Shown: positions 1-11,611, counted from the stretch's first letter. The stretch is DNA of 64,000 nt from Roseococcus pinisoli (GCF_018413645.1 NZ_JAHCDA010000005.1:186001-250000); one strand, 5' to 3'. Notes: generated from the sequence alone by a model not told the origin. Made by a program: numbers and translations.

Positions 1-33
1 TGGGAAATCAAGCGCATCGGAGTTCCGGCATGA
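1..33 (+). CDS. murB: MurB C-terminus (partial, 5' end outside window)
   Basis: The first ten codons read WEIKRIGVPA and end in TGA at 31-33. WEI(K/R)RIG is the usual C-terminal ending of UDP-N-acetylenolpyruvoylglucosamine reductase, the second enzyme of UDP-MurNAc synthesis. The stop overlaps the ddl start codon (ATGA at 30-33), the usual translational coupling of murB and ddl in alphaproteobacterial division clusters. Only the tail is visible, so the call rests on these ten residues and the gene order. Confidence 0.75.
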   Translation, partial: WEIKRIGVPA

Positions 34-989
34 ACGCTTTCACCCCGATCAGCCGCGACCCGAAGGAGACCCATGTCGCGGTCCTGCTCGGCGGCATCTC
101 GGCCGAGCGCGAGGTCAGCCTCACCAGCGGCGGCAAGGTCGTCGAGGCGCTGCGGCAGGTGGGCTACCAGGTGACGGCCATCGATGTCGGCCCGGACCTG
201 ACGGCGACCATCTCCGCGCTGCGCACAGCGGCGCCGGACGTCGTCTTCAACGCGCTGCACGGCCGTTTCGGCGAGGATGGCTGCATCCAGGGCGTGCTGG
301 ACTGGATGGGCCTGCCCTACACGCATTCGGGCCTGCGCGCCTCGGCGCTGGCGATGGACAAGGTGGCCGCCAAGGCCGTGTTCCGTGCCGCCGGCCTGCC
401 CGTGGCCCCCAGCAAGATCGTCGACATGGACGAGCTGGAGGCCGAGGACCCGCTGCCCCGCCCCTTCGTGGTGAAGCCCATCAACGAGGGCTCCTCCGTC
501 GGCGTCCATATCCTGCGTTCGGGCGACAACCGTCGCGCCGAGATCGCGCGCGGCTGGAAGTTCGGCAAGCAGGCCCTCGTCGAGGAATTCATCCCGGGGC
601 GCGAGATCACGGTGGGCGTCATGGGCACCCAGGCCCTGGCCGTGACGGACATCCTGGCCGATGCCGGCGAGTTCTACGACTACGACTCCAAATACGCGGA
701 GGGCGGCTCGCGCCACGTCATCCCGGCCGAGATCGATGCCACGGTCTATGCCAAGGCCATGGAGGTCGCGGTCGCGGCGCATCAGGCGCTGGGCTGCCGG
801 GGCGCCACGCGCTCTGACTTCCGCTACGACGACACAGCGGGCGAGCCGGGCCGGCTCGTCCTGCTCGAGGTGAACACGCAGCCCGGCCTGACGCCGACCT
901 CGCTCCTGCCGGAGCAGGCCGCGCATCAGGGCATCGGCTTCCCCGCGCTTTGCGCCTGGATGGTGGAGCAGGCGAGCCATGGCCCTTAA
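30..989 (+). CDS. ddl: D-alanine--D-alanine ligase
   Basis: ATP-grasp ligase that joins two D-alanines in the cytoplasm to make the end of the peptidoglycan stem peptide. At 319 residues it has normal DdlB length. The N-terminal motif GGxSxERxVS lies at residues 21-30, the HGxxGEDG substrate loop at 77-84, a central GSSVGV loop near 154-159, and the C-terminal Mg/ATP motif EVNTxPGxTxxSxxP near 281-295. The start codon overlaps the murB stop and the 3' end overlaps ftsQ by 11 bp, so the gene is embedded in one division/cell-wall operon. Confidence 0.97.
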   Translation: MNAFTPISRDPKETHVAVLLGGISAEREVSLTSGGKVVEALRQVGYQVTAIDVGPDLTATISALRTAAPDVVFNALHGRFGEDGCIQGVLDWMGLPYTHSGLRASALAMDKVAAKAVFRAAGLPVAPSKIVDMDELEAEDPLPRPFVVKPINEGSSVGVHILRSGDNRRAEIARGWKFGKQALVEEFIPGREITVGVMGTQALAVTDILADAGEFYDYDSKYAEGGSRHVIPAEIDATVYAKAMEVAVAAHQALGCRGATRSDFRYDDTAGEPGRLVLLEVNTQPGLTPTSLLPEQAAHQGIGFPALCAWMVEQASHGP

Positions 990-1869
990 ATCCTCAAGGG
1001 ACTCCCGCGGACGCAATGCTGCCTCCAAGCCGCCGAAGCGGCCTTCCGCCACGCGGCTGTGGTTCAAGCGCTGGCGCAACTGGCTGCGTGGCGTGGGCCT
1101 CGTCTCGCTGGCCATGGGCGGCGCCGGCGCCCTGGCGATCGGCGTCGTCGCGCTCGATCCCGCCGCGCGGCTGCATGATGCGGCGACGAGCCTGGCCAGC
1201 CTCGGCCGCGGCCCCGGCTTCTCGATCCAGGAGATCCGCATCGAGGGCCGCGAATTCTCGCCCCGCGAGGCGCTGCTGACCGCCATCGCCACCACGCCCG
1301 GCGAGCCCATCCTCGACTTCGATCCGGCCGCCGCGAAGGAAAGGCTGGAGCGCATCGCCTGGGTGGAGCACGCCCATGTGGAGCGCCGCCTGCCAGGCAC
1401 GATCCTGATCCGCCTCGTCGAGCGCCGCGCCTTTGCCGTCTGGCAGAAGGACCGCCAGTTCGCTCTGATCGACCGCGAGGGGCGCGTCATGGCCACCGAG
1501 CAGCTCCAGGCCTTCGGCCCGCTGCCGCTGGTCGTCGGCGCCGGGGCGGAGCGCGCCGCGGCCGCCATGATCGACCTGCTGCGCAGCGCGCCCGAGATCG
1601 CCGACCGCGTCCAGGCCATCGTCCGCGTCTCGGAGCGCCGCTGGAACCTCCGGCTGCAGAACGGCGCCGACGTGATGCTGCCCGAGGGCCATGAGGAGGC
1701 GGCCATCACCCGCCTCGCCGAGCTCCAGGCGCGCGACAAGCTGCTGGACCGGCCGCTCGCCGCGCTGGACATGCGCCTGCCCGATCGCCTGGTGGTGCGC
1801 CTGCAGCCCCCGGCCGCGCCTTCGGCAACGCCCGCCGCCGCCACCCCTGCCCGGAGCCAGCGTGGATGA
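979..1869 (+). CDS. ftsQ: Cell division protein FtsQ
   Basis: Bitopic inner-membrane divisome protein of 296 residues. A basic cytoplasmic N-terminus (about 1-38) precedes one membrane helix (about 39-59). A periplasmic POTRA domain follows (from about 81, FSIQEIRIEG), then the FtsQ/DivIB beta domain with the typical WVEHAHVERRLPGTI segment. The C-terminus ends in an Ala/Pro-rich tail. It overlaps ddl at its start and ftsA at its end (ATGA-type junction), so the three are probably translated together. Family knowledge: it links FtsB/FtsL to the early divisome. Confidence 0.95.
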   Translation: MALKSSRDSRGRNAASKPPKRPSATRLWFKRWRNWLRGVGLVSLAMGGAGALAIGVVALDPAARLHDAATSLASLGRGPGFSIQEIRIEGREFSPREALLTAIATTPGEPILDFDPAAAKERLERIAWVEHAHVERRLPGTILIRLVERRAFAVWQKDRQFALIDREGRVMATEQLQAFGPLPLVVGAGAERAAAAMIDLLRSAPEIADRVQAIVRVSERRWNLRLQNGADVMLPEGHEEAAITRLAELQARDKLLDRPLAALDMRLPDRLVVRLQPPAAPSATPAAATPARSQRG

Positions 1870-3173
1870 ACGAGCTCGTTCGCTATTCCCCCCCGCAGAC
1901 CGACCTGCCGACGCGCGGCATCCGGCTCGGCCGGGCCCGTTCCGGCACCTTCGGGGTGCTGGACATCGGCTCGACCAAGGTCGTCTGCCTGATCGCCCGC
2001 ATCGAGAGCGACGGCACGCCGCGCGCGCTGGGCTTCGGCTGGCAGAAGTCGCGGGGCGTGAAGGCGGGCTCGATCGTGGACATGGAGGAGGCCGAGCGCA
2101 GCATCCGCGCCGCCGTCGCCTCCGCCGAGGAGATGGCCGACACGCGCCTGCAGGGCGTGATCGTCAACCTCTCTTGCGGCCAGCCGGAAAGCCGGACGCA
2201 CAACATCCTCTGGCAGGTCAATGGCCGCCCCGTCACCGAGGCCGACCTGCGCGGCATCATGTCCGAGGGCGTCCGCCGCACCGAGGCCGAGGGGCGCGAG
2301 GCGGTGCATTCCTTCCCGCTCGGCTTCCAGGTCGATGCGACGGGCGGCGTCGACGACCCGCGCAACATGGTCTGCGACACGCTAAGCGCACGCCTGCATG
2401 TGCTGGACGCGGCCAGCCACGCCCTCTTCAACCTCGGGCAATGCCTGCACCGCTGCGAGCTCGAGGCCGAGGAGATGGTCTCCTCCCCCTTCGCGGCCGG
2501 CCTCGCGACGCTGGTGGATGACGAGCGCGAGCTCGGCGCCGTCGTCGTGGACATGGGCGGCGGGACGACGAGCCTCGCGGCCTTCGCGGACGGCCGGCTG
2601 ATGCACACGGCGCAGCTGCCGGTCGGCGGCTGGCAGGTCACGAACGACCTGGCCCGGGTGCTCTCCACCCCCATCACCCATGCCGAGCGGCTGAAGACCA
2701 TGCATGGCAGCGTGCTGGAATCGGCCGAGGACCGCGGCGAAATGCTGCCCGTCCCGCTCGTCGGCGAGGATGACGACCAGATCGCCCGCATCCCGCGCGA
2801 GATGATCGTCCGCATCATCCGCCCCCGGCTGGAGGAGAGCTTCGAGCTGCTGCGGGACCGGCTGGAGGGCAGCGGCCTGCCGGCCGAGATGCGCCGCCGC
2901 ATCGTGCTGACGGGCGGCGCCTCGCAGCTCATCGGCGCCCGCGAACTCGCGCAGCGGGTGCTCGGGCGCGAGACGACGATCCGGCTCGGCCGTCCCCGCC
3001 TCGTGCGCGGGCTGCCCGAGACGGCCTCCGGCGCCGGGTTCTCCGGGGCCATCGGACTGCTGGCCTGGGCGGCCGGAGAAGGCCGCCCCTTCATGGATTT
3101 CGCCGTCGCCCCCCCCGTCTCGCACGGGGGATGGCTGCGGAAGAGCTTCGCCTGGATTCGCGAGCGCCTCTGA
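1866..3173 (+). CDS. ftsA: Cell division protein FtsA
   Basis: Actin-like ATPase that tethers FtsZ to the membrane. At 435 residues it is close to the family norm. The phosphate-1 motif (VLDIGSTKVVCLIAR) begins at residue 31, the phosphate-2 motif (VVDMGGGTTSLAAF) is near 227, and the adenosine motif (LTGGASQLIGA) is near 350. The C-terminus (GWLRKSFAWIRERL) is an amphipathic helix fitting the FtsA membrane-targeting sequence. The start overlaps the ftsQ stop by 4 bp. A 133-bp gap before ftsZ leaves room for a separate ftsZ promoter. Confidence 0.97.
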   Translation: MNELVRYSPPQTDLPTRGIRLGRARSGTFGVLDIGSTKVVCLIARIESDGTPRALGFGWQKSRGVKAGSIVDMEEAERSIRAAVASAEEMADTRLQGVIVNLSCGQPESRTHNILWQVNGRPVTEADLRGIMSEGVRRTEAEGREAVHSFPLGFQVDATGGVDDPRNMVCDTLSARLHVLDAASHALFNLGQCLHRCELEAEEMVSSPFAAGLATLVDDERELGAVVVDMGGGTTSLAAFADGRLMHTAQLPVGGWQVTNDLARVLSTPITHAERLKTMHGSVLESAEDRGEMLPVPLVGEDDDQIARIPREMIVRIIRPRLEESFELLRDRLEGSGLPAEMRRRIVLTGGASQLIGARELAQRVLGRETTIRLGRPRLVRGLPETASGAGFSGAIGLLAWAAGEGRPFMDFAVAPPVSHGGWLRKSFAWIRERL

Positions 3174-3290
3174 CAGCGGAAAGGTTGCGCGGCCGCTTCG
3201 GAACTTTCGCGCAGAAGACTGTGGATAACGGGACCGGTTTCGCCCCAGTGGGCAGACTCGAATCGCTTCCGATGCTCTAAGCTGAAGATT

Positions 3291-3297
3291 GAGGAGA
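3291..3297 (+). promoter_or_regulatory. ftsZ ribosome binding site
   Basis: A GAGGAGA purine tract lies 9 bp before ATG 3307. It fixes the ftsZ start at 3307 rather than at the in-frame TTG at 3289, which overlaps the tract itself. Confidence 0.8.
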
Positions 3298-3306
3298 CCT
3301 CGCCCC

Positions 3307-4881
3307 ATGACCCTGAACCTGACGCTGCCGGTAACCCAGCACACGGATTTCTCGCCGCGCATCGCCGTGATCGGCGTTGGCGGCGGTGGTACCAACGCCG
3401 TCAACAACATGATCAACCTCGGCCTCGACGGGGTCGAATTCATCGTCGCGAATACCGATGCCCAGGCGCTGATCAACAGCCGCTCGGAACGCCGCGTTCA
3501 GCTCGGTCCGCACCTGACGCAGGGCCTCGGCGCGGGCGCGAAGCCCGAGATCGGCCGCGCGGCCGCCGAGGAGGCCACCGACGAGCTGGCCCGCCACCTC
3601 GAGGGCTGCCACATGGTCTTCGTCACCGCCGGCATGGGCGGCGGCACGGGCACGGGCGCGGCGCCGGTCATCGCCCGCATGGCGCGTGAGCGCGGCATCC
3701 TGACGGTGGGCGTGGTCACCAAGCCCTTCGACTTCGAAGGCCCGAAGCGCAAGCGCAGCGCCGACCTCGGCCTCGAGGAGCTGCAGCAGTTCGTGGACAC
3801 GCTGATCGTGATCCCGAACCAGAACCTCTTCCGCCTGGCGAATGAGCGCACGACCTTCGCCGAGGCCTTCAAGATGGCCGACAACGTCCTCTATATGGGC
3901 GTGCGCGGCGTGACCGACCTCATGGTCAATCCCGGCATCGTGAACCTCGACTTCGCCGATATCCGCACGATCATGGCGGAGATGGGCAAGGCCATGATGG
4001 GCACGGGCGAGGCCGAGGGCGAGGATCGCGCGGTGAAGGCCTCCGAGGCCGCCATCAGCAACCCGCTGCTGGAGGACACCTCCATGCGCGGCGCCAAGGG
4101 CGTGCTGATCAACATCACGGGCGGCCTCGACATGACGCTGTTCGAGGTGGACGAGGCCGCGATGCGCATCCGCCGCGAGGTGGACGAGGATGCGAACATC
4201 ATCTTCGGCTCCTCGATCGACGAGAACATGAACGGCCGGGTGCGCGTCTCCGTGGTCGCGACCGGCATCGACGTCGCCTCGATGAGCGCGGCGGCGACGG
4301 CCAATGGCGTCGCCGCGGCCGCGGCCGGCCCCCGCCTCGCGGTGGTGAACCCGCCGATGCCCGCGCCGGCCCCGGCTTCCGCCGCCCGCGGCCCCGCCGG
4401 TCCGCTCGGCGCGCCGACCCTGCCCGGTGCTCCCGCCCGCCGCCCCGTCCAGGTCGGTGGTGGTGGTGCCGGCCTGCTGCGGCAGCCCGCCGCGCCGGCC
4501 GCGATGGCCGCGCCCGCCGCCCCGGCGCCGGACGCGCAATACGCCTATGCCGAACAGCAGATGCCGCAGCCGGTGATGGTGCAGCCCGCCGTGGCGCAGC
4601 CCGCGGCGCCCGTCGCGCCCGCGCCGACGGCGCAGCCGCATCTGCACCAGCCTTCGCTGCCGGATGGTGGCCAGGGCGCCGGCTGGCGTGGCCTCTTCCG
4701 GAACGCGACCGGCCTGATGCGCCGCAGCGTCGAGCCCGAGGGTCCCGTGAGCACCGCGCCGCGCGCCGAGCCTTCCGTGGGCCAGCCCGCCGGGCCGGCG
4801 CCGACGGCCCGCCCTGCCCAGCCGCAGCCGGACGAGATGGGGCTCGATATCCCCACCTTCCTGCGCCGCCAGAGCAACTGA
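3307..4881 (+). CDS. ftsZ: Cell division GTPase FtsZ
   Basis: Tubulin-like GTPase that forms the Z ring, 524 residues. The nucleotide-binding start [15 protein letters not shown] is at 21-35 and the tubulin signature GGGTGTG at 111-117. The T7-loop region (NLDFADI) is also present. Residues about 335-510 are a long Ala/Pro/Gln-rich linker of low complexity, as in alphaproteobacterial FtsZ. The conserved C-terminal peptide is DIPTFLRR near 514-521, which binds FtsA and other partners. Start chosen from the Shine-Dalgarno tract at 3291-3297. Confidence 0.98.
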   Translation: MTLNLTLPVTQHTDFSPRIAVIGVGGGGTNAVNNMINLGLDGVEFIVANTDAQALINSRSERRVQLGPHLTQGLGAGAKPEIGRAAAEEATDELARHLEGCHMVFVTAGMGGGTGTGAAPVIARMARERGILTVGVVTKPFDFEGPKRKRSADLGLEELQQFVDTLIVIPNQNLFRLANERTTFAEAFKMADNVLYMGVRGVTDLMVNPGIVNLDFADIRTIMAEMGKAMMGTGEAEGEDRAVKASEAAISNPLLEDTSMRGAKGVLINITGGLDMTLFEVDEAAMRIRREVDEDANIIFGSSIDENMNGRVRVSVVATGIDVASMSAAATANGVAAAAAGPRLAVVNPPMPAPAPASAARGPAGPLGAPTLPGAPARRPVQVGGGGAGLLRQPAAPAAMAAPAAPAPDAQYAYAEQQMPQPVMVQPAVAQPAAPVAPAPTAQPHLHQPSLPDGGQGAGWRGLFRNATGLMRRSVEPEGPVSTAPRAEPSVGQPAGPAPTARPAQPQPDEMGLDIPTFLRRQSN

Positions 4882-4892
4882 GCGAATACGGC

Positions 4893-4918
4893 CGAGGCCC
4901 GGGAATCCCGGTGCCTCG
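4893..4918 (+). terminator. Hairpin downstream of ftsZ
   Basis: CGAGGC-CCGGGA pairs with TCCCGG-(T)-GCCTCG around a single-base turn, starting 12 bp after the ftsZ stop. The stem is strong and GC-rich. No T-run follows, so it may be a Rho-assisted terminator or an mRNA-stabilising 3' end. Confidence 0.5.
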
Positions 4919-5053
4919 ACCGACTTCGGACGCCGCCCAGGCGTCCGCCACACGCCCGTCCCTGCCTCCCATGGCATCGGCCCTCCGGACGGATCCCGTG
5001 TTTCACGGCCGCCAAATTCCTCACAATTTCGCCATGTTTTCCGTAACTTAAGA

Positions 5054-5118
5054 GGAAACATCGGGAAACATCGCTTGAGTGGCGCAGCGGCCCAGGCCCT
5101 GTCATTTTCCCTGTCATT
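5054..5118 (+). repeat. Two pairs of 10-bp direct repeats in the ftsZ-lpxC leader
   Basis: GGAAACATCG occurs twice back to back at 5054-5063 and 5064-5073. CCCTGTCATT occurs twice at 5097-5106 and 5109-5118. Both pairs are exact and sit upstream of lpxC in an otherwise gene-free 287-bp interval. They could be protein-binding sites; no known regulator motif was recognised. Confidence 0.6.
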
Positions 5119-5133
5119 AACCGGGCGGAGGGG

Positions 5134-5160
5134 AGCCCCCGGACACACTTTTCGGGGGCT
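5134..5160 (+). promoter_or_regulatory. Terminator-like hairpin directly upstream of the lpxC start
   Basis: AGCCCCCG at 5134-5141 pairs perfectly with CGGGGGCT at 5153-5160 around an 11-base loop, followed by TTCTCT. The stem ends 8 bp before the lpxC ATG at 5169 and occupies the ribosome-binding position. It could act as an attenuator, or it could mask or replace the lpxC ribosome-binding site. Confidence 0.55.
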
Positions 5161-5168
5161 TTCTCTGT

Positions 5169-6104
5169 ATGGATGGTTTCGCACCTTTGACGCTCGGCCG
5201 CCGCCGTCGCCTTGCTTCCAGCATCGGCTGCAAGGGCATTGGGCTTCACTCGGGTCGCGACATCTCGCTGGCGCTCCATCCGGGCGCTTCCGGCGCCGGT
5301 ATCGTCTTCCACCGCAGTGATCTGAACGTCAGCATTCCGGCCCGCTACGACCTGGTCTCGGAAACGCGCCTCTGCACGGGCCTGACCCTGCCCGCGGAGC
5401 CGACCGCGCGCGTCGGTACCGTGGAGCACGTGATGGCCGCCCTGGCCGCGGCCGGCGTGGACGACGCGATCGTCGAGTTGGACGGCCCCGAGATCCCCAT
5501 TCTCGACGGTTCGGCCGATCCCTTCCTGTTCCTGATCGACTGCGCCGGCATCGCCGAGCATCTCGGCACGCGCCGCACGATCGAGGTGCTGAAGACGATT
5601 CGCATCGAGGACAATAACGGCGCCTGGGCCGAGCTCGCGCCGAGCACCGAGCTGGCGCTGGATGCCGAACTGACCATCGACTTCGGCGAGACCGCGATCG
5701 GCCGCCAGAGCCTTGGCCTGCGCATCTCCTGCGATAGCTTCCGCTCCGAGCTCGCCAATGCCCGCACCTTCACGCTGGCCGAGGAAATCTCGCGCCTGCG
5801 CGCGGCCGGCCTGGCCCGCGGAGGCAGCCTGGACAACGCCATCGTCGTCGACGGCACCATGATCGTGAACCCGGGCGGCCTGCGCCGGCCGGACGAGTTC
5901 GTGCGCCACAAGCTGCTCGACGTCGTGGGCGATCTCGCCCTCGCCGGCGCGCCGATCGCCGGCCGCTTCACGGGTCATCGCTCCGGTCATGCCATCAACA
6001 ACCAGCTTCTGCGCAAGCTGATGGCCGACCGTTCCGCCTGGCGTTATGCGGGCGGCCACGCCCTCGCCGACGCCGGTCCGATCAGGCAGCCGGTGGCGGC
6101 CTAG
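5169..6104 (+). CDS. lpxC: UDP-3-O-acyl-N-acetylglucosamine deacetylase
   Basis: Zinc deacetylase for the committed step of lipid A synthesis. At 311 residues it has normal length. The N-terminal IGCKGIGLHSG motif is at 19-29. The first zinc histidine is in VEHVMAALAAAGVDD (His87), and the second zinc site is in the RHKLLDVVGDLAL motif near 245-257. The general-base region GHRSGHAINNQLL follows. No clear Shine-Dalgarno is present because a hairpin at 5134-5160 abuts the start. LpxC dose is tightly controlled in other bacteria, so this leader may matter. Confidence 0.97.
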   Translation: MDGFAPLTLGRRRRLASSIGCKGIGLHSGRDISLALHPGASGAGIVFHRSDLNVSIPARYDLVSETRLCTGLTLPAEPTARVGTVEHVMAALAAAGVDDAIVELDGPEIPILDGSADPFLFLIDCAGIAEHLGTRRTIEVLKTIRIEDNNGAWAELAPSTELALDAELTIDFGETAIGRQSLGLRISCDSFRSELANARTFTLAEEISRLRAAGLARGGSLDNAIVVDGTMIVNPGGLRRPDEFVRHKLLDVVGDLALAGAPIAGRFTGHRSGHAINNQLLRKLMADRSAWRYAGGHALADAGPIRQPVAA

Positions 6105-6158
6105 CCCCCGCCTTCGGCCGCATGGTATAGAGCGGCCCGACCGGAGCCGAACTTGCCC

Positions 6159-7010
6159 ATGCATCTGCTGATCCGTACTTCCCTGCTCTTCGCCCTGGCG
6201 CTGCCCGTGACTGGCTGCGGCATTACGTCCTGGGACGGAACCATGGGCTCTCTCTTCAGCTCGCCCTCGGCGACGAGCGGGCTGGTCGACCGATCGCCCG
6301 AGTCGCTCTACGCGGCCGGCATCGAGGCGCTGCAGCAGCGTCGCTTCGCCCAGGCGGTCGAGCTCTTCGACACGCTTGAGCGCGAGCATCCCTATTCGAC
6401 CTGGGCGACCAACGCGAAGATCATGTCCGCCTATGGCGAGTACATGCGCAACCGCTACACCGAGGCCATCGGCGCGCTCGACCGCTTCATCCAGCTGCAT
6501 CCGGCGCATCGCGACATCGCCTATGCCTACTATCTGCGCGCGCTCTCCTATTACGAGCAGATCTCGGACAGCCAGCGCGACCAGCGCGGCACCGAGCTGG
6601 CGCTGGCGGCGCTGCAGGACGTGGCGAACCGCTTCCCCGATACCGCCTATGCCCGCGATGCCCGCCTGAAGATCGACCTGGCGCGCGACCACCTGGCGGG
6701 CAAGGAAATGAACATCGGCCGCTTCTACCAGCGGCAGGGCCTGTTCGGGGCCGCCATCGGCCGCTTCCGCCGCGTGGTCGAGGAATACCAGACGACCAAC
6801 CACGTGCCCGAGGCGCTGCACCGGCTGACGGAGATCTACCTCCGCCTCGGCCTGCGCGAGGAGGCCGCGCGTTCGGCCTCGGTGCTCGGCCACAACTTCC
6901 CGGGCAGCCCCTGGTACCAGGACAGCTACGCGCTACTGACGCCAGGCGCCGAAGCCTCGCGCGACGACCGGCCGGGCCTCTTCCGCCGGGCCTGGGGTAC
7001 CGTTTTCTAA
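6159..7010 (+). CDS. bamD: Outer-membrane assembly lipoprotein BamD
   Basis: Lipoprotein of the BAM complex that inserts beta-barrel proteins into the outer membrane. The start at ATG 6159 gives a 20-residue signal ending in lipobox PVTGC with Cys20; an in-frame TTG at 6153 is less likely. About 283 residues with TPR-like helices: YAAGIEALQQRRFAQAVELF, then HRDIAYAYYLRALSYYEQI, characteristic of BamD/ComL. It lies between lpxC and recN, as in many alphaproteobacteria. Confidence 0.94.
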   Translation: MHLLIRTSLLFALALPVTGCGITSWDGTMGSLFSSPSATSGLVDRSPESLYAAGIEALQQRRFAQAVELFDTLEREHPYSTWATNAKIMSAYGEYMRNRYTEAIGALDRFIQLHPAHRDIAYAYYLRALSYYEQISDSQRDQRGTELALAALQDVANRFPDTAYARDARLKIDLARDHLAGKEMNIGRFYQRQGLFGAAIGRFRRVVEEYQTTNHVPEALHRLTEIYLRLGLREEAARSASVLGHNFPGSPWYQDSYALLTPGAEASRDDRPGLFRRAWGTVF

Positions 7011-7019
7011 AGACAGGAT

Positions 7020-7047
7020 TCCGGTCGCGCGGCTACGCGCGACCGGA
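7020..7047 (+). terminator. Strong hairpin between bamD and recN
   Basis: A perfect 12-bp stem, TCCGGTCGCGCG with CGCGCGACCGGA, closes on a GCTA loop 10 bp after the bamD stop. No T-run follows. It probably marks the bamD mRNA 3' end or a Rho-assisted stop before recN. Confidence 0.5.
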
Positions 7048-7108
7048 CGAGGATGACCGCGCCACGCCGGGCGATTCCGCCCGGCCAGACATGGTATAGC
7101 GAGACAGC

Positions 7109-8785
7109 ATGCTGGCCTCCCTTTCCATCCGTGATGTCGTGCTCATCGAGCGGCTCGACCTGCAATTCGGGCCGGGGCTCTCGGTCCTCACCGGCGAAAC
7201 GGGCGCGGGAAAATCCATCCTGCTCGATTCGCTGGGCCTTGCCCTCGGTATGCGCGCGGAGGCCGGGCTCGTCCGCTCCGGCCAGGCGCAGGCGAGCGTC
7301 GCCGCCATGTTCCAGCCGCCGGACGGGCACCCCGCTTTCACCATTCTCACCGAGCAGGGCATCGAGGCGGAGGACGCGCTGGTGCTGCGCCGCGTGCTGC
7401 AGGCCGATGGCCGCTCCCGCGCTTTCGTGAACGACCAGCCGGTGGGCGTCGCGCTGCTCAAGCGGCTGGCCGCGACCCTGGTCGAAGTGCAGGGCCAGCA
7501 CGACCAGGTCGGCCTGGCCGATCCCGCCACCCATGCCGCCCTGCTCGATTCCTTCGGCGGGCTGGACCGCCCGCGCGGCGTCACCGCGGCGCGCTTCCGC
7601 GAATGGCGGACGGCGGAGGCCGCGCTGGCCGAGGCCGAGGCGGCCGTCTCCGCCGCGCTGCGCGACGAGGAATGGCTGCGCCATGCCGTCGAGGAACTCG
7701 CCCAGCTCGCCCCCGTCGAGGGCGAGGAGGAGCAGCTGGCGCAGGAGCGGCAGACCCTCCAGCAGGCCGAGCGCCGCAACGAGGCGATTGCCGCCGCCCT
7801 CACGGAGCTTCAGCCGCGCGACCGCCGCTCCGCCAATCCCGGCGCGGCCCTGCGCAACGCAGCCCGCGCGCTGGAGCGCCTGCCGCCGCCCAACGAATCC
7901 GCGGGCCCGGCCCTCGCAGCCCTCGCCGCCGCGCAGGACGCGCTGGCCGAGGCCGAGCAGCAGCTGGAGCGCCTCTCGTCGGACGCCCTGCCCGATCCGC
8001 GCCGGCTGGAAGTGCTGGAGGACCGTCTCTACGGCCTGCGCTCCGCGGCACGGAAGCATGGCGTCGCCGTCGTGGAACTGCCGCAGCACCTGGCCGACCT
8101 GCGGGAGCGGCTATCGGCGCTCGATGCCGGTACGGACCGCGTGGCCGCGCTGCAGGCCGCGCGCCGGCAGGCGCGCGACGCCTATGCCGCCGCGGGCGCC
8201 GCGCTGACCGAGGCGCGGCGCGCGGCCGCCGGCAAGCTGGAGCGCGCCCTGGCCAAGGAGCTGCCGCCGCTAAAGCTGGACCGCGCGCGCGTGGTGGTCG
8301 AGGTCGCGGCGCGCGACGAGGCAGCCTGGGGCGCGGAGGGGATGGACCGGGTGACGATGCTGGTCGCCACCAATCCGGGGCAGACGCCGGGGCAGCTCGT
8401 GAAGATCGCCTCGGGCGGCGAGCTCTCGCGGCTCATGCTGGCGCTGAAGGTGGTGCTGGCGCGCGGCTCGCCCGTGCCGACGCTGGTTTTCGACGAGGTG
8501 GATGCCGGCATCGGCGGCGCCACCGCGGCCGCTGTTGGCGAGCGCCTGACCCGCGTGGCCGAGCGCCTGCAGGTGCTGGTGGTGACCCATTCGCCGCAGG
8601 TGGCCGCCCGCGGCGCGCAGCACCTGCAGGTGGCGAAGTCCGTTCGTGGGGCGGCGGCGCAGACGAGCGTCGTGCCGCTGGATGCCCCCGCCCGCCGCGA
8701 GGAGATTGCCCGCATGCTCGCCGGCGAGGTCGTGACCGAGGCCGCCCGTGCGGCGGCCGCCAGCCTGCTCGACGGCGTGGCCTGA
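7109..8785 (+). CDS. recN: DNA repair ATPase RecN
   Basis: SMC-like ATPase of double-strand-break repair, 558 residues. The Walker A motif GETGAGKS is at 29-36. An Ala/Glu-rich coiled-coil arm spans about 160-380. The ABC signature SGGELSRLMLALK is near 435 and Walker B TLVFDEVDAGIGG near 460, followed by the H-loop LVVTHSPQVAA. Family knowledge: it gathers broken ends with RecA. In this order (bamD-recN-ligA) it is a common alphaproteobacterial neighbour of the division cluster. Confidence 0.96.
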   Translation: MLASLSIRDVVLIERLDLQFGPGLSVLTGETGAGKSILLDSLGLALGMRAEAGLVRSGQAQASVAAMFQPPDGHPAFTILTEQGIEAEDALVLRRVLQADGRSRAFVNDQPVGVALLKRLAATLVEVQGQHDQVGLADPATHAALLDSFGGLDRPRGVTAARFREWRTAEAALAEAEAAVSAALRDEEWLRHAVEELAQLAPVEGEEEQLAQERQTLQQAERRNEAIAAALTELQPRDRRSANPGAALRNAARALERLPPPNESAGPALAALAAAQDALAEAEQQLERLSSDALPDPRRLEVLEDRLYGLRSAARKHGVAVVELPQHLADLRERLSALDAGTDRVAALQAARRQARDAYAAAGAALTEARRAAAGKLERALAKELPPLKLDRARVVVEVAARDEAAWGAEGMDRVTMLVATNPGQTPGQLVKIASGGELSRLMLALKVVLARGSPVPTLVFDEVDAGIGGATAAAVGERLTRVAERLQVLVVTHSPQVAARGAQHLQVAKSVRGAAAQTSVVPLDAPARREEIARMLAGEVVTEAARAAAASLLDGVA

Positions 8786-8820
8786 CCGCACGCTCGCCGG
8801 TCGGTCTGCGTCGTGCCTGA

Positions 8821-11115
<2,295 letters not shown>

Positions 11116-11140
11116 GGCGGCGCGCCGCGCTGATCGCCAC

Positions 11141-11611
11141 ATGAAGCGCGCCCTTCCCTGCCTCCTCGCCGCCCTCCTGCTCGCGGGCCCCGCGGCGGCC
11201 GACGACACCACGCGCGTCGGCCGGGTGAACACCGCCATCACCAATCTGGGCCTCACCCGCAGCCATCAGGTCGTGGTGGAGCGGTTCAACGACCCCGCGA
11301 TCGCGAATGTCTCCTGCTATGTGAGCCAGGCGCGGACGGGCGGGCTCGCCGGCATGGTGGGGGTCGCGGAGGATCCGACGCGCTTCTCGCTCTCCTGCGC
11401 GGCGACCGGGCCGATCACGATCCCGGAGGGTGTGCGCCGCGGCGAGCGGGGCGAGCAGATCTGGGAGGCCTCCTCCAGCCTCTTCTTCAAGGAGACGCGG
11501 GTGCAGCGCTTCGTGGACGAGGAGCGGCAGGTCCTGGTCTACCTCGCCTGGAGTTCGCGGCTGGTGGAGGGCTCGCCCTTCAATGCGGTCGCGGCCGTCC
11601 CCTACCGGTAA
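11141..11611 (+). CDS. creA: CreA family periplasmic protein
   Basis: 156-residue secreted protein of the CreA family, whose biochemical role is unknown. A signal peptide spans residues 1-20 (LLAALLLAGPAAA, cleavage before DD). The mature part shows the family pattern: TRVGRVNTAITNLGL, then FNDPAIANVSCYVSQARTGG, then SLSCAATGPI, with two cysteines that may form a disulfide. The start at 11141 is chosen because it begins the signal peptide. It follows ligA by 25 bp. Confidence 0.85.
   Translation: MKRALPCLLAALLLAGPAAADDTTRVGRVNTAITNLGLTRSHQVVVERFNDPAIANVSCYVSQARTGGLAGMVGVAEDPTRFSLSCAATGPITIPEGVRRGERGEQIWEASSSLFFKETRVQRFVDEERQVLVYLAWSSRLVEGSPFNAVAAVPYR

Noticed and set aside
4545-6893. Minus-strand open frame of 782 codons opposite lpxC and bamD
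   Set aside because: Antisense to well-supported essential genes with no recognisable domain; common in high-GC DNA.
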